DNA of 64,000 nt from Thermosipho africanus Ob7. GTDB lineage: Bacteria; Thermotogota; Thermotogae; Thermotogales; Fervidobacteriaceae. The stretch is taken from NCBI RefSeq assembly GCF_003351105.1, contig NZ_NKRG01000009.1:1-64000 (forward strand). The letters are read 5' to 3'. A program made the position numbers and the translations under genes. The notes beneath the pieces were generated by a model. It saw nothing but the letters and a program-made list of their open reading frames with translations, searched no databases and was not told the DNA's origin. The first letter of the stretch is position 1, and each line of letters begins with the position of its first letter. This document shows positions 1-9,317 of this stretch, in pieces.

Positions 1-10
1 AATTAATTAA

Positions 11-36
11 CCTCTCCTTATCCGGAGAGGTTTTTT
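11..36 (+). terminator. Rho-independent terminator of a gene left of the window
   Basis: CCTCTCC (11-17) pairs with GGAGAGG (24-30) around a six-base loop and is followed by six T. It ends transcription of a gene outside the window, so the sufC-like gene probably has its own promoter in 37-120. Confidence 0.8.
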
Positions 37-133
37 GTTTGTTTGTTTAATTTTTGTAATTTTTTGTTACTTTTCTTATTTTATAAGTGTGATAAAATTG
101 ATTAGAGATTCTAAATTGGGAGTGTTGAATGTC

Positions 134-877
134 ATGCTTGAATTGAGAAATGTTTCACATGAAGTTTCTGGTAAGAAGATTTTAAATAATATTTCTATGA
201 AATTTATTTCAGGACGCAAATATGCAATCTTAGGAACAAATGGTGCTGGTAAAAGCACGATAGGATATGTTATGATGGGACTTGATGGTTATAAACCTAC
301 TTCAGGTCAAATTTTTTTGAATGGTAATGATATTACCAATTTTAATGTTTTTGAACGTGCTAAAGCTGGAATAACTTTGATGTGGCAAGAGCCCGCAAGA
401 TATGATGGACTTACCATTTACACTTATTTAACTCTTGGTGGAAAGTTGGATGTTACAAAAGATGAGGTTGAAGAAGCTTTGGAAAAGGTAGGGCTTTCTC
501 CAAAGATTTATTTGAATCGTTTTGTTGATAAAAGTCTTAGTGGTGGAGAAAGAAAAAGAGTTGAACTTGCTTCAATTATTTTGTTAAAACCAAAATTTGT
601 TATTTTGGATGAACCCGATTCTGGTATCGACCTTATGAGTCTTGATATGATAAATCAAGTTATAGATTTTATTGCAGATTATGGTGGAACACCAATTGTA
701 ATTACTCACAGAGAAGAAATGGCTTACAATACTGAAGAAGCTTATTTGTTATGTGCTGGAAAGATTTTAGCTAACGGTGAAACAAAGCAAGTTATCCAGA
801 TTTTTAAAAATATTTGCGATACTTGTGATCATCCAAATTCGCCTGTTAGTAAGGAGTTGAAAATCGATGGACGTTAA
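134..877 (+). CDS. sufC: SufC-like ABC ATPase of a minimal Fe-S assembly system
   Basis: Cytoplasmic ABC ATPase that powers the SufB-type scaffold during iron-sulfur cluster assembly. In the 247-residue protein the Walker A motif GTNGAGKST is at 34-42, the Q-loop region MWQEP near 83-87, the signature LSGGERKR at 135-142, Walker B with DEPDSGID at 159-166 and the H-loop His at 192. The DEPDSGID form and the WQEPAR stretch are typical of SufC rather than transporter ATPases. The open frame extends up to 35, but an ATG at 134 preceded by GGGAG and giving the usual MLEL.NVS start is preferred. The C-terminus carries CDTCDH, a possible extra metal site. It overlaps the next gene by 11 bases, so the two are co-expressed. 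No sufS, sufU or second sufB/D copy lies nearby. Confidence 0.88.
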   Translation: MLELRNVSHEVSGKKILNNISMKFISGRKYAILGTNGAGKSTIGYVMMGLDGYKPTSGQIFLNGNDITNFNVFERAKAGITLMWQEPARYDGLTIYTYLTLGGKLDVTKDEVEEALEKVGLSPKIYLNRFVDKSLSGGERKRVELASIILLKPKFVILDEPDSGIDLMSLDMINQVIDFIADYGGTPIVITHREEMAYNTEEAYLLCAGKILANGETKQVIQIFKNICDTCDHPNSPVSKELKIDGR

Positions 878-1814
878 AAGAGAATATGAAGCTATTGTTA
901 AAGCTGTTGAAAAACTTGGAACTGATGCTTCAAAATTTTTGGATAAAAAAATAGCTTCAATAATAATTAGTGGTGATAAAGTTTTAGGATTAAATAATGT
1001 TGAAGGTATAAAACTTGTTCCTACTCAAATAGAAAATGGTGTACAGGTTGATATGGAAATTTTAGAAAATGCACATATTCCACGTCCTATACATGTTTGT
1101 ACGGGTTATGTTGAAAAAAAAGGATTTCAAAAGGTTATTTTTAACATTAAAGTAAGAAAGGGAGCTAGAGTAAAATTTCTTGCCCATTGTGTTTTTCCCC
1201 AGGCAGAAGAATTTGAACACAACGCTATTTCAAATGTTATAGTTGAAGAAGGCGCTTATATGGAATATGAAGATGAACATTATCATAGTGATAAAGGAAC
1301 TATAAAACTTATAACCAAAACAAATGCGGTTGTAAAAGAAGGTGGAGTTTATAAAAATGTTTTCTCTCTTACCAAAACAAGGGTAGGAAAATTAGATATA
1401 GTCATGGATTTAACACTTGAAAAACAAGCCGTTGGAGAGTTATTTTCAAAGATTAAAGCAAGCAAAACTGATGAGGTAAATATAAATGAAATTTTAAGGT
1501 TAGAAGGAGAACATTCGAGAGGAATTGCTAAAACTGTTGTAGTAGCGTTAGATAGTTCTAAAGCAAAAGTATTAAATGAAGCATATGGAAGTGCACCATA
1601 TTCAAAAGGACATATTTCGTGTGAAGAAATCACAAAAGGTTCAAATGTAGATGTTTCAACAATCCCAGTTTTAAAAATTGATAACGATTTATCTGAGTTA
1701 ACTCATGAAGCCTCAATTGGAAGGGTAAATCAAAAACAACTTGAAATGTTGATGGCCAAAGGTCTAACTGAAGATGAAGCAACGGAATTAATAATAAAAG
1801 GTCTTTTACATTAG
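867..1814 (+). CDS. SufB/SufD-like Fe-S scaffold protein, short form
   Basis: A 315-residue member of the SufB/SufD beta-helix family, translated from ATG 867 with AAGGAG upstream and overlapping the sufC-like stop. Family features seen are the region near FNIKVRKGARVKFLAHCVF, the EDEHYHSDKG segment, and the C-terminal stretch with LTHEASIGRV..KQLEMLMAKGL.EDEA, which matches the conserved end of SufB/SufD. E. coli SufB is about 495 and SufD about 423 residues, so this is a minimal version in which one protein must form the scaffold, probably as a homodimer. The two-gene set resembles the SUF-like minimal system (SmsCB) proposed as an ancestral Fe-S machinery. The function as scaffold is inference from family and partner. 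Confidence 0.85.
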   Translation: MDVKREYEAIVKAVEKLGTDASKFLDKKIASIIISGDKVLGLNNVEGIKLVPTQIENGVQVDMEILENAHIPRPIHVCTGYVEKKGFQKVIFNIKVRKGARVKFLAHCVFPQAEEFEHNAISNVIVEEGAYMEYEDEHYHSDKGTIKLITKTNAVVKEGGVYKNVFSLTKTRVGKLDIVMDLTLEKQAVGELFSKIKASKTDEVNINEILRLEGEHSRGIAKTVVVALDSSKAKVLNEAYGSAPYSKGHISCEEITKGSNVDVSTIPVLKIDNDLSELTHEASIGRVNQKQLEMLMAKGLTEDEATELIIKGLLH

Positions 1815-1826
1815 AATTTGTATTAA

Positions 1827-1866
1827 AAAACATGACCTACGATAGTTGCAGGTCATGTTTTTATTT
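1827..1866. terminator. Bidirectional terminator between convergent genes
   Basis: AAACATGACCT (1828-1838) pairs with AGGTCATGTTT (1850-1860), flanked by A-run and T-run. It can serve both the Fe-S operon (plus) and the NifX-like gene (minus). Confidence 0.85.
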
Positions 1867-2223
1867 TTAATGATTATGAAATTTTTCTTTGACTTGATAT
1901 TCTTTGTCTTCTATCTTGTTTTCAAGGAATGCATTAATTATATCTTTTACACTACCACTTGCTCCTCTTATAACTTTAATTCCTAATTGTTCAAAAAATG
2001 AAATAGCTCTTTGACCAATTCCTCTAACAATTATGACGTTAACCCCTTTTGAGTATAGGAAATTAGGAACATCTCCTGGACCGTGTTCTTCAAGCGAATT
2101 GTTTTCAATTCTTAATTTCTCTTTTTCTGTGTCATAGAATGCAAAAAATGGTGAATGACCAAAGTGTTCCGAAATTTGTGAATTTTCTCTGTTATTTTCA
2201 ATAACTGGTATTGCAATAATCAT
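1867..2223 (-). CDS. NifX/NifB C-terminal-like (dinitrogenase Fe-Mo cofactor family) protein
   Basis: Small cytoplasmic protein of 118 residues of the family that binds Fe-Mo cofactor precursors in nitrogen fixers but is widespread in anaerobes without nitrogenase. The pattern MIIAIPVIEN..NSQISEHFGHSPFFAFYD at the start and GVNVIIVRGIGQRAISFFEQLGIKVIRG in the middle is characteristic. The C-terminus has extra His (KFHNH) that could bind metal. It lies next to the Fe-S scaffold genes but on the other strand. No nif genes are visible, so a role in general Fe-S or metal-cluster handling is likelier than nitrogen fixation. Confidence 0.85.
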   Translation of the reverse strand: MIIAIPVIENNRENSQISEHFGHSPFFAFYDTEKEKLRIENNSLEEHGPGDVPNFLYSKGVNVIIVRGIGQRAISFFEQLGIKVIRGASGSVKDIINAFLENKIEDKEYQVKEKFHNH

Positions 2224-2295
2224 TATTTCTCCATCCTTTAATTATTCTTCAATGTTAATTTTATAACAATATTTATTATATGTCAATATCTTTAT

Positions 2296-2958
2296 TTAGT
2301 AATTTTTCTTTATATTTGAAAAGCTAATTCCATCAATTATATTATGAATTATTATAGGATAGATGAGACTTTTAGAATAAACAAGAGAAAAACCTAAAAT
2401 GATAGATATAATAAATCTTGTAGGTAATAAATTGAAGAATAATTTCCAAGATTCATTTTTGGTTAAAACATTTAATAAATGAAATAAGGCAAATAATAGA
2501 CTTGATAGTAATATTGCTGTTATAGATGAGTATTTTAATTTTAAATAACTTTGAATTAATCCTCTAAATAAAAATTCTTCAGTAGGACCTACTAAAATCC
2601 AGAAATAAATTATCTGCCATTTGCTTTTAAAGTAAAGATATCTAAAATTGTAAATTTTTGCATTTTTTGATGTTATATATGCAATAATGAATAAAGGAAT
2701 TCCTATAAATGTAAGAATTAACAATCCTTTTTTTGTATCTCCAAAACTAATTCCCATATCAACCAGTTTTAAATTTAATACTCTTGCTGAAAGTATGGAG
2801 TATAATATAGTTAGGATAGCAAATAATGAATGCAATTTAAATGGATCTGATATTCTTACTACTTTTACAAATATTTTTGAAAGCAAAATGTAAAAGAGTA
2901 ATATAAATATCGAAATAGTTATATGCAAAATTATCACCTCAAAACTATTATATATCAA
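2296..2958 (-). CDS. CPBP-family intramembrane glutamic endopeptidase
   Basis: Multi-pass membrane protein of 220 residues from the CPBP (CAAX protease and bacteriocin-processing) family. The three family motifs are present: EExxxR as E127-E128...R132, FxxxH as F156...H160 and the HN pair at 205-206 followed by IID. About six to seven hydrophobic segments are seen. Substrates of bacterial members are mostly unknown; some give self-immunity to bacteriocins. It is transcribed alone and divergently from iadA, with about 20 bases between the two starts. Confidence 0.85.
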   Translation of the reverse strand: MIYNSFEVIILHITISIFILLFYILLSKIFVKVVRISDPFKLHSLFAILTILYSILSARVLNLKLVDMGISFGDTKKGLLILTFIGIPLFIIAYITSKNAKIYNFRYLYFKSKWQIIYFWILVGPTEEFLFRGLIQSYLKLKYSSITAILLSSLLFALFHLLNVLTKNESWKLFFNLLPTRFIISIILGFSLVYSKSLIYPIIIHNIIDGISFSNIKKNY

Positions 2959-2978
2959 ATTAAGTAAGGAGGCGTTTT

Positions 2979-4076
2979 ATGTTAACACTTTTAAAGAATT
3001 TAAAGGTCTTTACACCATATTATATTGGGAAAAAAGATATTTTAATAGCAAATGGAAAGATAGAATTAATTGAGGAGAATTTAGTAGTACCATTTAGTAA
3101 AGTTTTGGATTTAAATGGAAAGATTGCAGTTCCAGGTTTTATAGATGCTCATGTTCATATTATAGGCGGTGGTGGGGAGGGTGGTTTTCAAACAAGAACA
3201 CCTGAAATTACTATAGAAGAACTTGTTGATTCTGGTATAACAACGGTTATTGGATGTCTTGGTACAGATGATGTTACAAGAAGCATGGAAGATTTATATG
3301 CAAAATCAAAACAACTTGAGGAACTTGGAATAACTAGTTTTATTTATACTGGTTCATATAGTGTGCCAGTAAAGACAATTACTGGAGATATTAAGAAAGA
3401 TTTAGTACTAATAGATAAGGTAATAGGAGTGGGAGAGATAGCAATATCGGATCATAGATCTTCTCAACCTACACTTGAAGAGATTAAAAGAATAGTTGCT
3501 CAAGCTAGAGTTGGAGGCTTAATATCTAATAAGGCAGGTGTTGTAAATTTCCATGTTGGAAATGGAAAAAACGGTATAGATTATTTGTTTGAAATAGCAG
3601 AAAATACAGAAATACCTATTTATCATATGTATCCAACTCATGTAGGAAGGAGCAAAGAGCTGTTTCATAGGGCAATAGAATTTGCAAAGAAAGGTGGATT
3701 TATAGATCTGACAGCTTCTGAAAGTGTAGTGGATTATTTAGAGATTGCAATTAATGAAGGAGTAATTGATAATTTAACTATGACTTCTGATGGGCATGGA
3801 AGTTTACCAAAGTTTGATGAAAATGGCAGGTTAATAAAGCTTGATGTTGCAAGCACAACCGTATTGTTTGAAAGTGTAAAAAAAGCTGTTGAAAGAGATT
3901 TAAATTTTGAAGAGGTTTTAAAAACTATAACGATTAACCCTGCAAAAGTTTTAAAATTAAAGTCTAAAGGTAGAATAGAAAAGGAAACTGATGGAGATAT
4001 CGTTGTTTTGGATAGAAATTTAAACATTGAAAAAGTAATAGCAAGAGGTAAGTTATTGAAGGAGGTGCAGAGTTAA
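2979..4076 (+). CDS. iadA: Beta-aspartyl (isoaspartyl) dipeptidase
   Basis: Zinc amidohydrolase that cleaves beta-aspartyl dipeptides arising from protein damage and turnover. The metal-binding HVH is at residues 58-60, followed by the family-specific GGGGEGG loop (63-69) and [15 protein letters not shown] lies mid-protein and a TSDGHGS stretch with the catalytic Asp is near residue 270. Length 365 is slightly below the roughly 390 of E. coli IadA. The ATG follows GGAGG at 2968-2972. The stop overlaps the start of the downstream Clp gene by one base, suggesting coupling of isopeptide repair with protein quality control, which is sensible in a thermophile. Confidence 0.9.
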   Translation: MLTLLKNLKVFTPYYIGKKDILIANGKIELIEENLVVPFSKVLDLNGKIAVPGFIDAHVHIIGGGGEGGFQTRTPEITIEELVDSGITTVIGCLGTDDVTRSMEDLYAKSKQLEELGITSFIYTGSYSVPVKTITGDIKKDLVLIDKVIGVGEIAISDHRSSQPTLEEIKRIVAQARVGGLISNKAGVVNFHVGNGKNGIDYLFEIAENTEIPIYHMYPTHVGRSKELFHRAIEFAKKGGFIDLTASESVVDYLEIAINEGVIDNLTMTSDGHGSLPKFDENGRLIKLDVASTTVLFESVKKAVERDLNFEEVLKTITINPAKVLKLKSKGRIEKETDGDIVVLDRNLNIEKVIARGKLLKEVQS

Positions 4077-6283
4077 TGTTTGATATGAATGAATATACGG
4101 AAAATGGGCAAAGAATCCTTATGGCTGTTTCTGATATTTTGACAAGGTACAAACAAAATCAGATGTCATCTGAGCATATTTTACTTTCTATTTTGGAAGA
4201 CGATGAAAATGCAGCAAAGGATATTTTAAAACACTTAAAAGTTGATATTACAGAGCTAAAAAGAGAATTAGAGTCATTTATTTCAAGGTATGGTGTTAAA
4301 ACAAATGCACCAACAGGTCAGATATATATAACCCCAGAGGCACGTCATGTTCTTGAAGAAGCAAAAAAAGAAGCAAAGAGAATGGGAGATGAAAAGATTG
4401 GATCGGATCATTTATTACTTGCTATGACATTGATTCCAGAAAGTATGACTTTTAGAATTTTATCAAGGTATGGAGTAACACAGGATAAAGTTTATCAAGC
4501 AATAAAAGAATTGAGAACATCTGGAGTAACATCAGAGGATGAAAATGTAGATGTTTTAACAAAGTTTACAGAAGACTTAACTGAACTTGCAAGAAAAAAT
4601 AAATTACTTCCAGTTATTGGTAGGGATAATGAAATTTTCAGAGTAATGGAAATATTGGGAAGAAAATTAAAGAACAATCCAGTTATAATAGGTGATCCTG
4701 GGGTTGGTAAAACTGCAATTGTTGAAGGACTTGCGCAAAAAATTGTAGAAGAAAAGGTCCCAGACTTTTTGAAAAATAAAAAGATTTTAAAGCTTGATCT
4801 TGCAAGAGTAATAGCTGGGACAAAGTTTAGAGGGGAATTTGAAGAAAGGCTAAAAAAAATAATTGATGTTGTAAAAAAATCACCTGATGTAATTTTGTTT
4901 ATTGACGAAATCCATACGGTTGTAGGTGCCGGTGCAAGTGAAGGTTCAGTTGATGCAGCAAATATTTTAAAACCTGAGCTTGCAAGAGGAGAACTCAGAT
5001 GTATAGGTGCAACAACTGTTGAAGAATATAGAAGATATATAGAAAAGGATAAAGCACTTGAAAGAAGATTTCAACCTATATACGTAACTGAACCAAGTAT
5101 AGAGGAGACTATAGAGATTTTAAGGGGATTAAAAAAATCATTTGAAGAATTTCACAATGTTAGGATAACTGATAAAGCTATAGAATATGCTGCCAAACTT
5201 GCCGCAAGATATATTACGGAGAGATTCCTGCCTGATAAAGCAGTAGATTTGCTTGATGAATCAGCATCGAGAATAAAAATTTTGGGTAAAAAAGAGGTAA
5301 CTGAAGAAGATATTGCAAAAACTGTAGAAATGTGGACAAAAATACCAGTTGGAAAGATGCTTGAAGGTGAAAAAGAGAAGTTAAAGAATCTAGAGAAAAT
5401 AATACACGAAAAATTTGTAGATCAAGAGGAAGCAGTAAAAGTTGTTTCAAGTGCAATAAGAATGTCGAGAACTGGGATAAGAAACTTAAAAAGACCTGCA
5501 GGCGTATTTTTGTTTTTGGGTCCAACTGGAGTAGGTAAAACTGAACTTGCGAAGAGACTTTCAGAAATATTATTTGGTTCAAGTCAGAGTTTAATTAGAA
5601 TCGACATGAGTGAATATATGGAAAAGCATTCAGTTGCAAGACTTATAGGTGCACCTCCAGGATATGTTGGACATGAACAAGGTGGGCAATTAACAGAAGC
5701 GGTGAGAAGAAGACCGTACAGTGTGATATTATTTGATGAAATTGAGAAGGCAAATCCAGAAGTTTTTAATGTTCTTTTACAGGTGTTTGATGATGGAAGA
5801 CTTACTGATGGAAAAGGTAATACAGTAGATTTTAGAAATACAATAATAATTATGACAAGTAACCTTGCAAGTGAGGAGATTGTTAGAGCAATAGAGCAAA
5901 ATAGAGAGGATGAAATTTCTACAACTGTAGAAAAAATAGTTAAAAACAAACTTAAACCAGAGTTTTTAAACAGACTTGATGCTATAGTAATTTTTAAACC
6001 TTTGAAAAAAGAAGATGTCAAAAAAATTGTGGATATATATTTGGAGGAATTAAATGAAAGGTTAAAAGAAAAGAGTATAAAGGTAATTCTTGAAGAATCT
6101 GTAAAAGACTATTTAGCAGAAGTTGGGTATATTCCTTCAATGGGAGCAAGACCTCTTAGAAGGTTATTTGAAAATACAATTGAATTCACTATTTCAAATC
6201 TCATTATTGATGAAAAATTAAATGAAGGAAATACAATTACATTTAAAAATACTGAAAAAGGTATAACTTATGATATAATATAA
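4076..6283 (+). CDS. Clp-family AAA+ ATPase without middle domain
   Basis: 735-residue two-ring Hsp100 ATPase that unfolds or disaggregates proteins. There is an N-terminal Clp repeat domain (1-145), a first AAA+ domain with GDPGVGKT near residue 205 and IDEIHT, then a direct junction to the second AAA+ domain with GPTGVGKT near 482, and a C-terminal D2-small domain with GARPLRR. The middle coiled-coil domain is absent: only a short linker separates DLLDESA and TKIPVGKM. The loop between MTSN and the LKPEFLNR stretch has ClpB-like length and shows no IGL/IGF/VGF tripeptide, so docking to ClpP is doubtful. It could be labelled ClpA, ClpB or ClpC; I leave the symbol open. A second paralogue lies at 32270. 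Confidence 0.85.
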   Translation: MFDMNEYTENGQRILMAVSDILTRYKQNQMSSEHILLSILEDDENAAKDILKHLKVDITELKRELESFISRYGVKTNAPTGQIYITPEARHVLEEAKKEAKRMGDEKIGSDHLLLAMTLIPESMTFRILSRYGVTQDKVYQAIKELRTSGVTSEDENVDVLTKFTEDLTELARKNKLLPVIGRDNEIFRVMEILGRKLKNNPVIIGDPGVGKTAIVEGLAQKIVEEKVPDFLKNKKILKLDLARVIAGTKFRGEFEERLKKIIDVVKKSPDVILFIDEIHTVVGAGASEGSVDAANILKPELARGELRCIGATTVEEYRRYIEKDKALERRFQPIYVTEPSIEETIEILRGLKKSFEEFHNVRITDKAIEYAAKLAARYITERFLPDKAVDLLDESASRIKILGKKEVTEEDIAKTVEMWTKIPVGKMLEGEKEKLKNLEKIIHEKFVDQEEAVKVVSSAIRMSRTGIRNLKRPAGVFLFLGPTGVGKTELAKRLSEILFGSSQSLIRIDMSEYMEKHSVARLIGAPPGYVGHEQGGQLTEAVRRRPYSVILFDEIEKANPEVFNVLLQVFDDGRLTDGKGNTVDFRNTIIIMTSNLASEEIVRAIEQNREDEISTTVEKIVKNKLKPEFLNRLDAIVIFKPLKKEDVKKIVDIYLEELNERLKEKSIKVILEESVKDYLAEVGYIPSMGARPLRRLFENTIEFTISNLIIDEKLNEGNTITFKNTEKGITYDII

Positions 6284-6285
6284 TG

Positions 6286-6331
6286 TTGGAAACTGTTCCA
6301 ATTTGAAGAAATTTAGGAAGGGTTTTATAGT
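6286..6331 (+). promoter_or_regulatory. mal promoter with adjacent palindrome (candidate operator)
   Basis: TTGAAG (6303-6308) and TATAGT (6326-6331) are separated by 17 bases, a good sigma-70-type promoter for malE. Directly upstream, TTGGAA-ACTG-TTCCAA (6286-6301) is a six-base inverted repeat touching the -35 box. Its position fits a sugar-responsive repressor or activator site; the protein is unknown. Confidence 0.55.
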
Positions 6332-6374
6332 AAAATTATTATTGTAATACTTTAAATAAAGGAGGGGAAAGTGT

Positions 6375-7547
6375 ATGAAAAAGCTTTTAGTAGCTTTATT
6401 AATGGTAGTCATGGTTTTTAGCGTTTTTGCTGTGAAAATTACTATTTGGACTTCAGAAGCACAAGCTCCAATTTTGACAAAACTTGCTGATGAATTCAAA
6501 TCAATTTATGGTATTGACGTAGAAGTTGTGCAGGTTAATTTTAACGATATAAAATCTAAATTTTTAACAGCAGCACCAGCAGGTGAAGGTGCAGATATTA
6601 TTGTTGGTGCACATGACTGGGTTGGAGAACTTGCAGCAAATGGTCTTCTTGAACCAATCCCTGTTCTTCCTGAAAAAGATCAATATTTACCAACACCTCT
6701 TCAAGCATTTACCTACAATGGAAAGTTGTATGGTATTCCATATGCATTTGATGGACCAGCTTTGATTTACAACAAGGATTATGTTGAAGAACCACCAAAG
6801 ACTTTCGATGAGCTTATAGAACTTGCAAAACAAATTCAAGAAGAATATGAAGGTGAAGTAAGAGGTCTTGTGTACGACTTTAAAAACTTCTATTTCAGCA
6901 GTTATGCAATTTTCGGATTCGGTGGATACGTATTTGGTGAAAAAGATGGGAAAATAAATGTAAAAGATGTAGGTCTTGCAAATGAAGGAGCAATAAAAGG
7001 TATGAAACTTTTAAAGAGACTTGTTGATGAAGGACTTCTTGAATCAGGTGACAACTACAATGTGATGGACAACTTGTTCAAAGACGGACAAGCAGCAATG
7101 ATTATTAATGGACCATGGGCCGTTCCTGGATGGAAAGAAGCAGGTATAGACTTTGGTGTTGCACCAATTCCTGATCTAGAAAATGGTGTTAAACCAAAAC
7201 CATTCTTTGGTGCACAAGGTTTCATGGTTAATGCAAAATCACCAAATAAACTTTATGCTATTGAATTTTTGACAAAATTCATTGCAACTAAAGATGTAAT
7301 GTACAGAATTTACCTTGCAGACCCAAGAGTTCCATCAAGAAAAGATATTCTTCCAATGGTTGATGATGTAACAAGAGCATTTGCAGAATTCCTTGGAAAC
7401 TATGGTCTTCCAATGCCAAATGTTCCAGAAATGGCTGGCGTATGGGGAGCAATGGGAGATGCACTTTCAAAGGTTCTTGACCAAGGTGTTCCAGTTGAAC
7501 AAGCATTGAAAGAAGCAGTAGATACTATATTGGCAGGAATTAAATAA
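6375..7547 (+). CDS. malE: Maltose/maltodextrin ABC transporter substrate-binding protein
   Basis: Periplasmic sugar-binding protein of 390 residues. A signal peptide (Lys-Lys then a hydrophobic stretch ending about residue 18, FSVFAV) precedes KITIWTSEAQAPILTKLADEF, the usual start of a mature MalE. Aromatic and acidic sugar-binding segments such as GAHDWVGELAANGLLEPI, YGIPYAFDGPALIYNKD and AAMIINGPWAVPGWKEAGIDFGVAPIP follow in family order. The ATG has a strong AGGAGGGG. A terminator between malE and malF should make the binding protein more abundant than the permease. No malK is in the window, so the ATPase must be encoded elsewhere. Confidence 0.93.
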   Translation: MKKLLVALLMVVMVFSVFAVKITIWTSEAQAPILTKLADEFKSIYGIDVEVVQVNFNDIKSKFLTAAPAGEGADIIVGAHDWVGELAANGLLEPIPVLPEKDQYLPTPLQAFTYNGKLYGIPYAFDGPALIYNKDYVEEPPKTFDELIELAKQIQEEYEGEVRGLVYDFKNFYFSSYAIFGFGGYVFGEKDGKINVKDVGLANEGAIKGMKLLKRLVDEGLLESGDNYNVMDNLFKDGQAAMIINGPWAVPGWKEAGIDFGVAPIPDLENGVKPKPFFGAQGFMVNAKSPNKLYAIEFLTKFIATKDVMYRIYLADPRVPSRKDILPMVDDVTRAFAEFLGNYGLPMPNVPEMAGVWGAMGDALSKVLDQGVPVEQALKEAVDTILAGIK

Positions 7548-7567
7548 TTTGAAAACTGAATAAAATT

Positions 7568-7595
7568 CGGGGGGAGTGTATTCCCCCCGTTTTTA
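7568..7595 (+). terminator. Intra-operon terminator between malE and malF
   Basis: CGGGGGGA (7568-7575) pairs with TTCCCCCCG (7581-7589) and is followed by five T. Such partial terminators set a higher level of the binding protein than of the permeases. Confidence 0.85.
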
Positions 7596-7610
7596 TCGGG
7601 AGGAGATGTA

Positions 7611-9317
7611 ATGGCAAAGTTCTGGAAGTTAATAGGCTATTTGTTGTTGGCATTGTTTAATGCTTTTTCAATTTGGGGAGCATTATTTTTATTTTCAAGA
7701 GGTTTTTATGAGCTTTCTATAACATTTTTTGTTTTGATAGTTTTAATAGATTATTTTGTGTTAAATAGTAGGGCATATCCTTATAGATACATGATACCTG
7801 CAGTAATTTTATTGTTTATTCTAGTTTTATATCCAATAGCATTTACCATAAAGACTGCATTTACTAATTATGGAACAGGGCATATTATGACTCGACAGGA
7901 AGTTTTGGATAGATTACTTACAGATCCAGTTTATACATACGTACCTGATAACGCAAAAAGCTACGATTATCAGATTTTTGTAAGATACAATGGTATAGAT
8001 CCAACTGAAGATTTTAAAATGATAGTTGTGAATGAAAATGGAGAAAAATACATTGTTGGAAATATAAAACCTGTTAGAATGCAAGCAGGAAAAATGATTC
8101 TTGGAGAAGCTGAATTAATAGATATGGAAAAAGTTCAAACTATTATGGAAAATGGTAAATTAATTGCAATAGTTGAAGATGGTAAAACATATAATTATTT
8201 TTATTCGCCAAGTGATAAGGAGACCGCTATTAATGAAGTTTTCTTTAAATCAAAAATAGCATTTCCTATTTTAAGTAAGGTAGAAATAGTTGATAATCAA
8301 AGAAATAGATTATCACTTAGGTTCAGCAGTGATGGAAGTTTAAAACTTGTTCAAATAAAGCATCTTTATAGAATGGCACTTTCCGAAGTTGTTGAAAATG
8401 GAAAGACTGTTGTAAAAACTACCCTTGTAAATGATAGAACCAATAAGCCATTATTGGAAGAAGAAGGAATGTTTTATGACTTTGATGAAAAAGGTGAAAA
8501 GGTTCCAGTTCTTGGATATATTTCATATGTAGGTTCAAAGAATTTTACAAAGATATTTACAGATCCTACTGTTTCTGGACCATTTACAAAGATATTCTTG
8601 TGGAATTTTACATATGCGGCACTTAGTGTGTTATTTACTTTTGTAATTGGTCTCTCATTTGCACTTGTTTTGAACAATAACACACTGCGTGGAAGAACTA
8701 TATATAGAACCTTGTTAATTATTCCTTGGGCAATTCCAGCATTTATTTCTGTTCTTATATGGAAAAATGGATTTTTCAATGAAACATATGGGGTATTTAA
8801 TAGATTTATTGTTACCAACTTGTTTAACGGAGATCCAGTTAAGTGGATGACAAATCCATTCTGGGCAAAAGTTGCTGTTTTAATAGTTAATACCTGGCTT
8901 GGATTTCCATACATGATGACGGTTAGTTTAGGAGCACTCCAGAGTATCCCTGATGAACTTTATGAAGCTGCATCTATAGATGGTGCATCAAAACCAAAAA
9001 GATTCTGGAAAATAACATTTCCATTGTTAATGACAACAATTGCACCACTTCTTGTAGGAAGCTTTGCATTTAATTTCAATAACTTTGTAAATATTTATCT
9101 TTTAACAGCAGGTGGCCCTGCTATTCCAAATACAACAACACCAGCAGGCGCAACTGATATATTGATTTCGTATACTTATAAGCTTGCGTTTGAAGCAGGA
9201 CGTGGGCAGGACTTTGGTTTTGCAAGTGCAATATCAATACTGATTTTCTTCATAGTTGCGGGTATAAGTTTTGTTAACTTTAGAATATCAGGCTCCTTCG
9301 AAGAGGTGAATAGATAA
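7611..9317 (+). CDS. malF: Maltose/maltodextrin ABC transporter permease MalF
   Basis: Inner-membrane permease of 568 residues. Two or three membrane segments occupy residues 1-80, then an extracytoplasmic domain at about 85-320 (the MalF P2-type loop), then six membrane segments. The cytoplasmic EAA loop reads YEAASIDGASKPKRFWKITFPLL near residue 450 and contacts the ATPase. The ATG follows GGAGGAG. The stop overlaps the start of malG by one base. It forms the channel with MalG; the matching ATPase gene is not nearby. Confidence 0.92.
   Translation: MAKFWKLIGYLLLALFNAFSIWGALFLFSRGFYELSITFFVLIVLIDYFVLNSRAYPYRYMIPAVILLFILVLYPIAFTIKTAFTNYGTGHIMTRQEVLDRLLTDPVYTYVPDNAKSYDYQIFVRYNGIDPTEDFKMIVVNENGEKYIVGNIKPVRMQAGKMILGEAELIDMEKVQTIMENGKLIAIVEDGKTYNYFYSPSDKETAINEVFFKSKIAFPILSKVEIVDNQRNRLSLRFSSDGSLKLVQIKHLYRMALSEVVENGKTVVKTTLVNDRTNKPLLEEEGMFYDFDEKGEKVPVLGYISYVGSKNFTKIFTDPTVSGPFTKIFLWNFTYAALSVLFTFVIGLSFALVLNNNTLRGRTIYRTLLIIPWAIPAFISVLIWKNGFFNETYGVFNRFIVTNLFNGDPVKWMTNPFWAKVAVLIVNTWLGFPYMMTVSLGALQSIPDELYEAASIDGASKPKRFWKITFPLLMTTIAPLLVGSFAFNFNNFVNIYLLTAGGPAIPNTTTPAGATDILISYTYKLAFEAGRGQDFGFASAISILIFFIVAGISFVNFRISGSFEEVNR

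Noticed and set aside
35-133. Upstream extension of the sufC-like frame to 35
   Set aside because: The extra residues are hydrophobic low-complexity sequence over a promoter-like area right after a terminator; SufC proteins start at the ATG 134 position.
5214-6021. Antisense frames within the Clp, MalF, AddB and other genes
   Set aside because: They mirror conserved coding sequence, have low-complexity composition and lack ribosome sites; none has recognisable domains.
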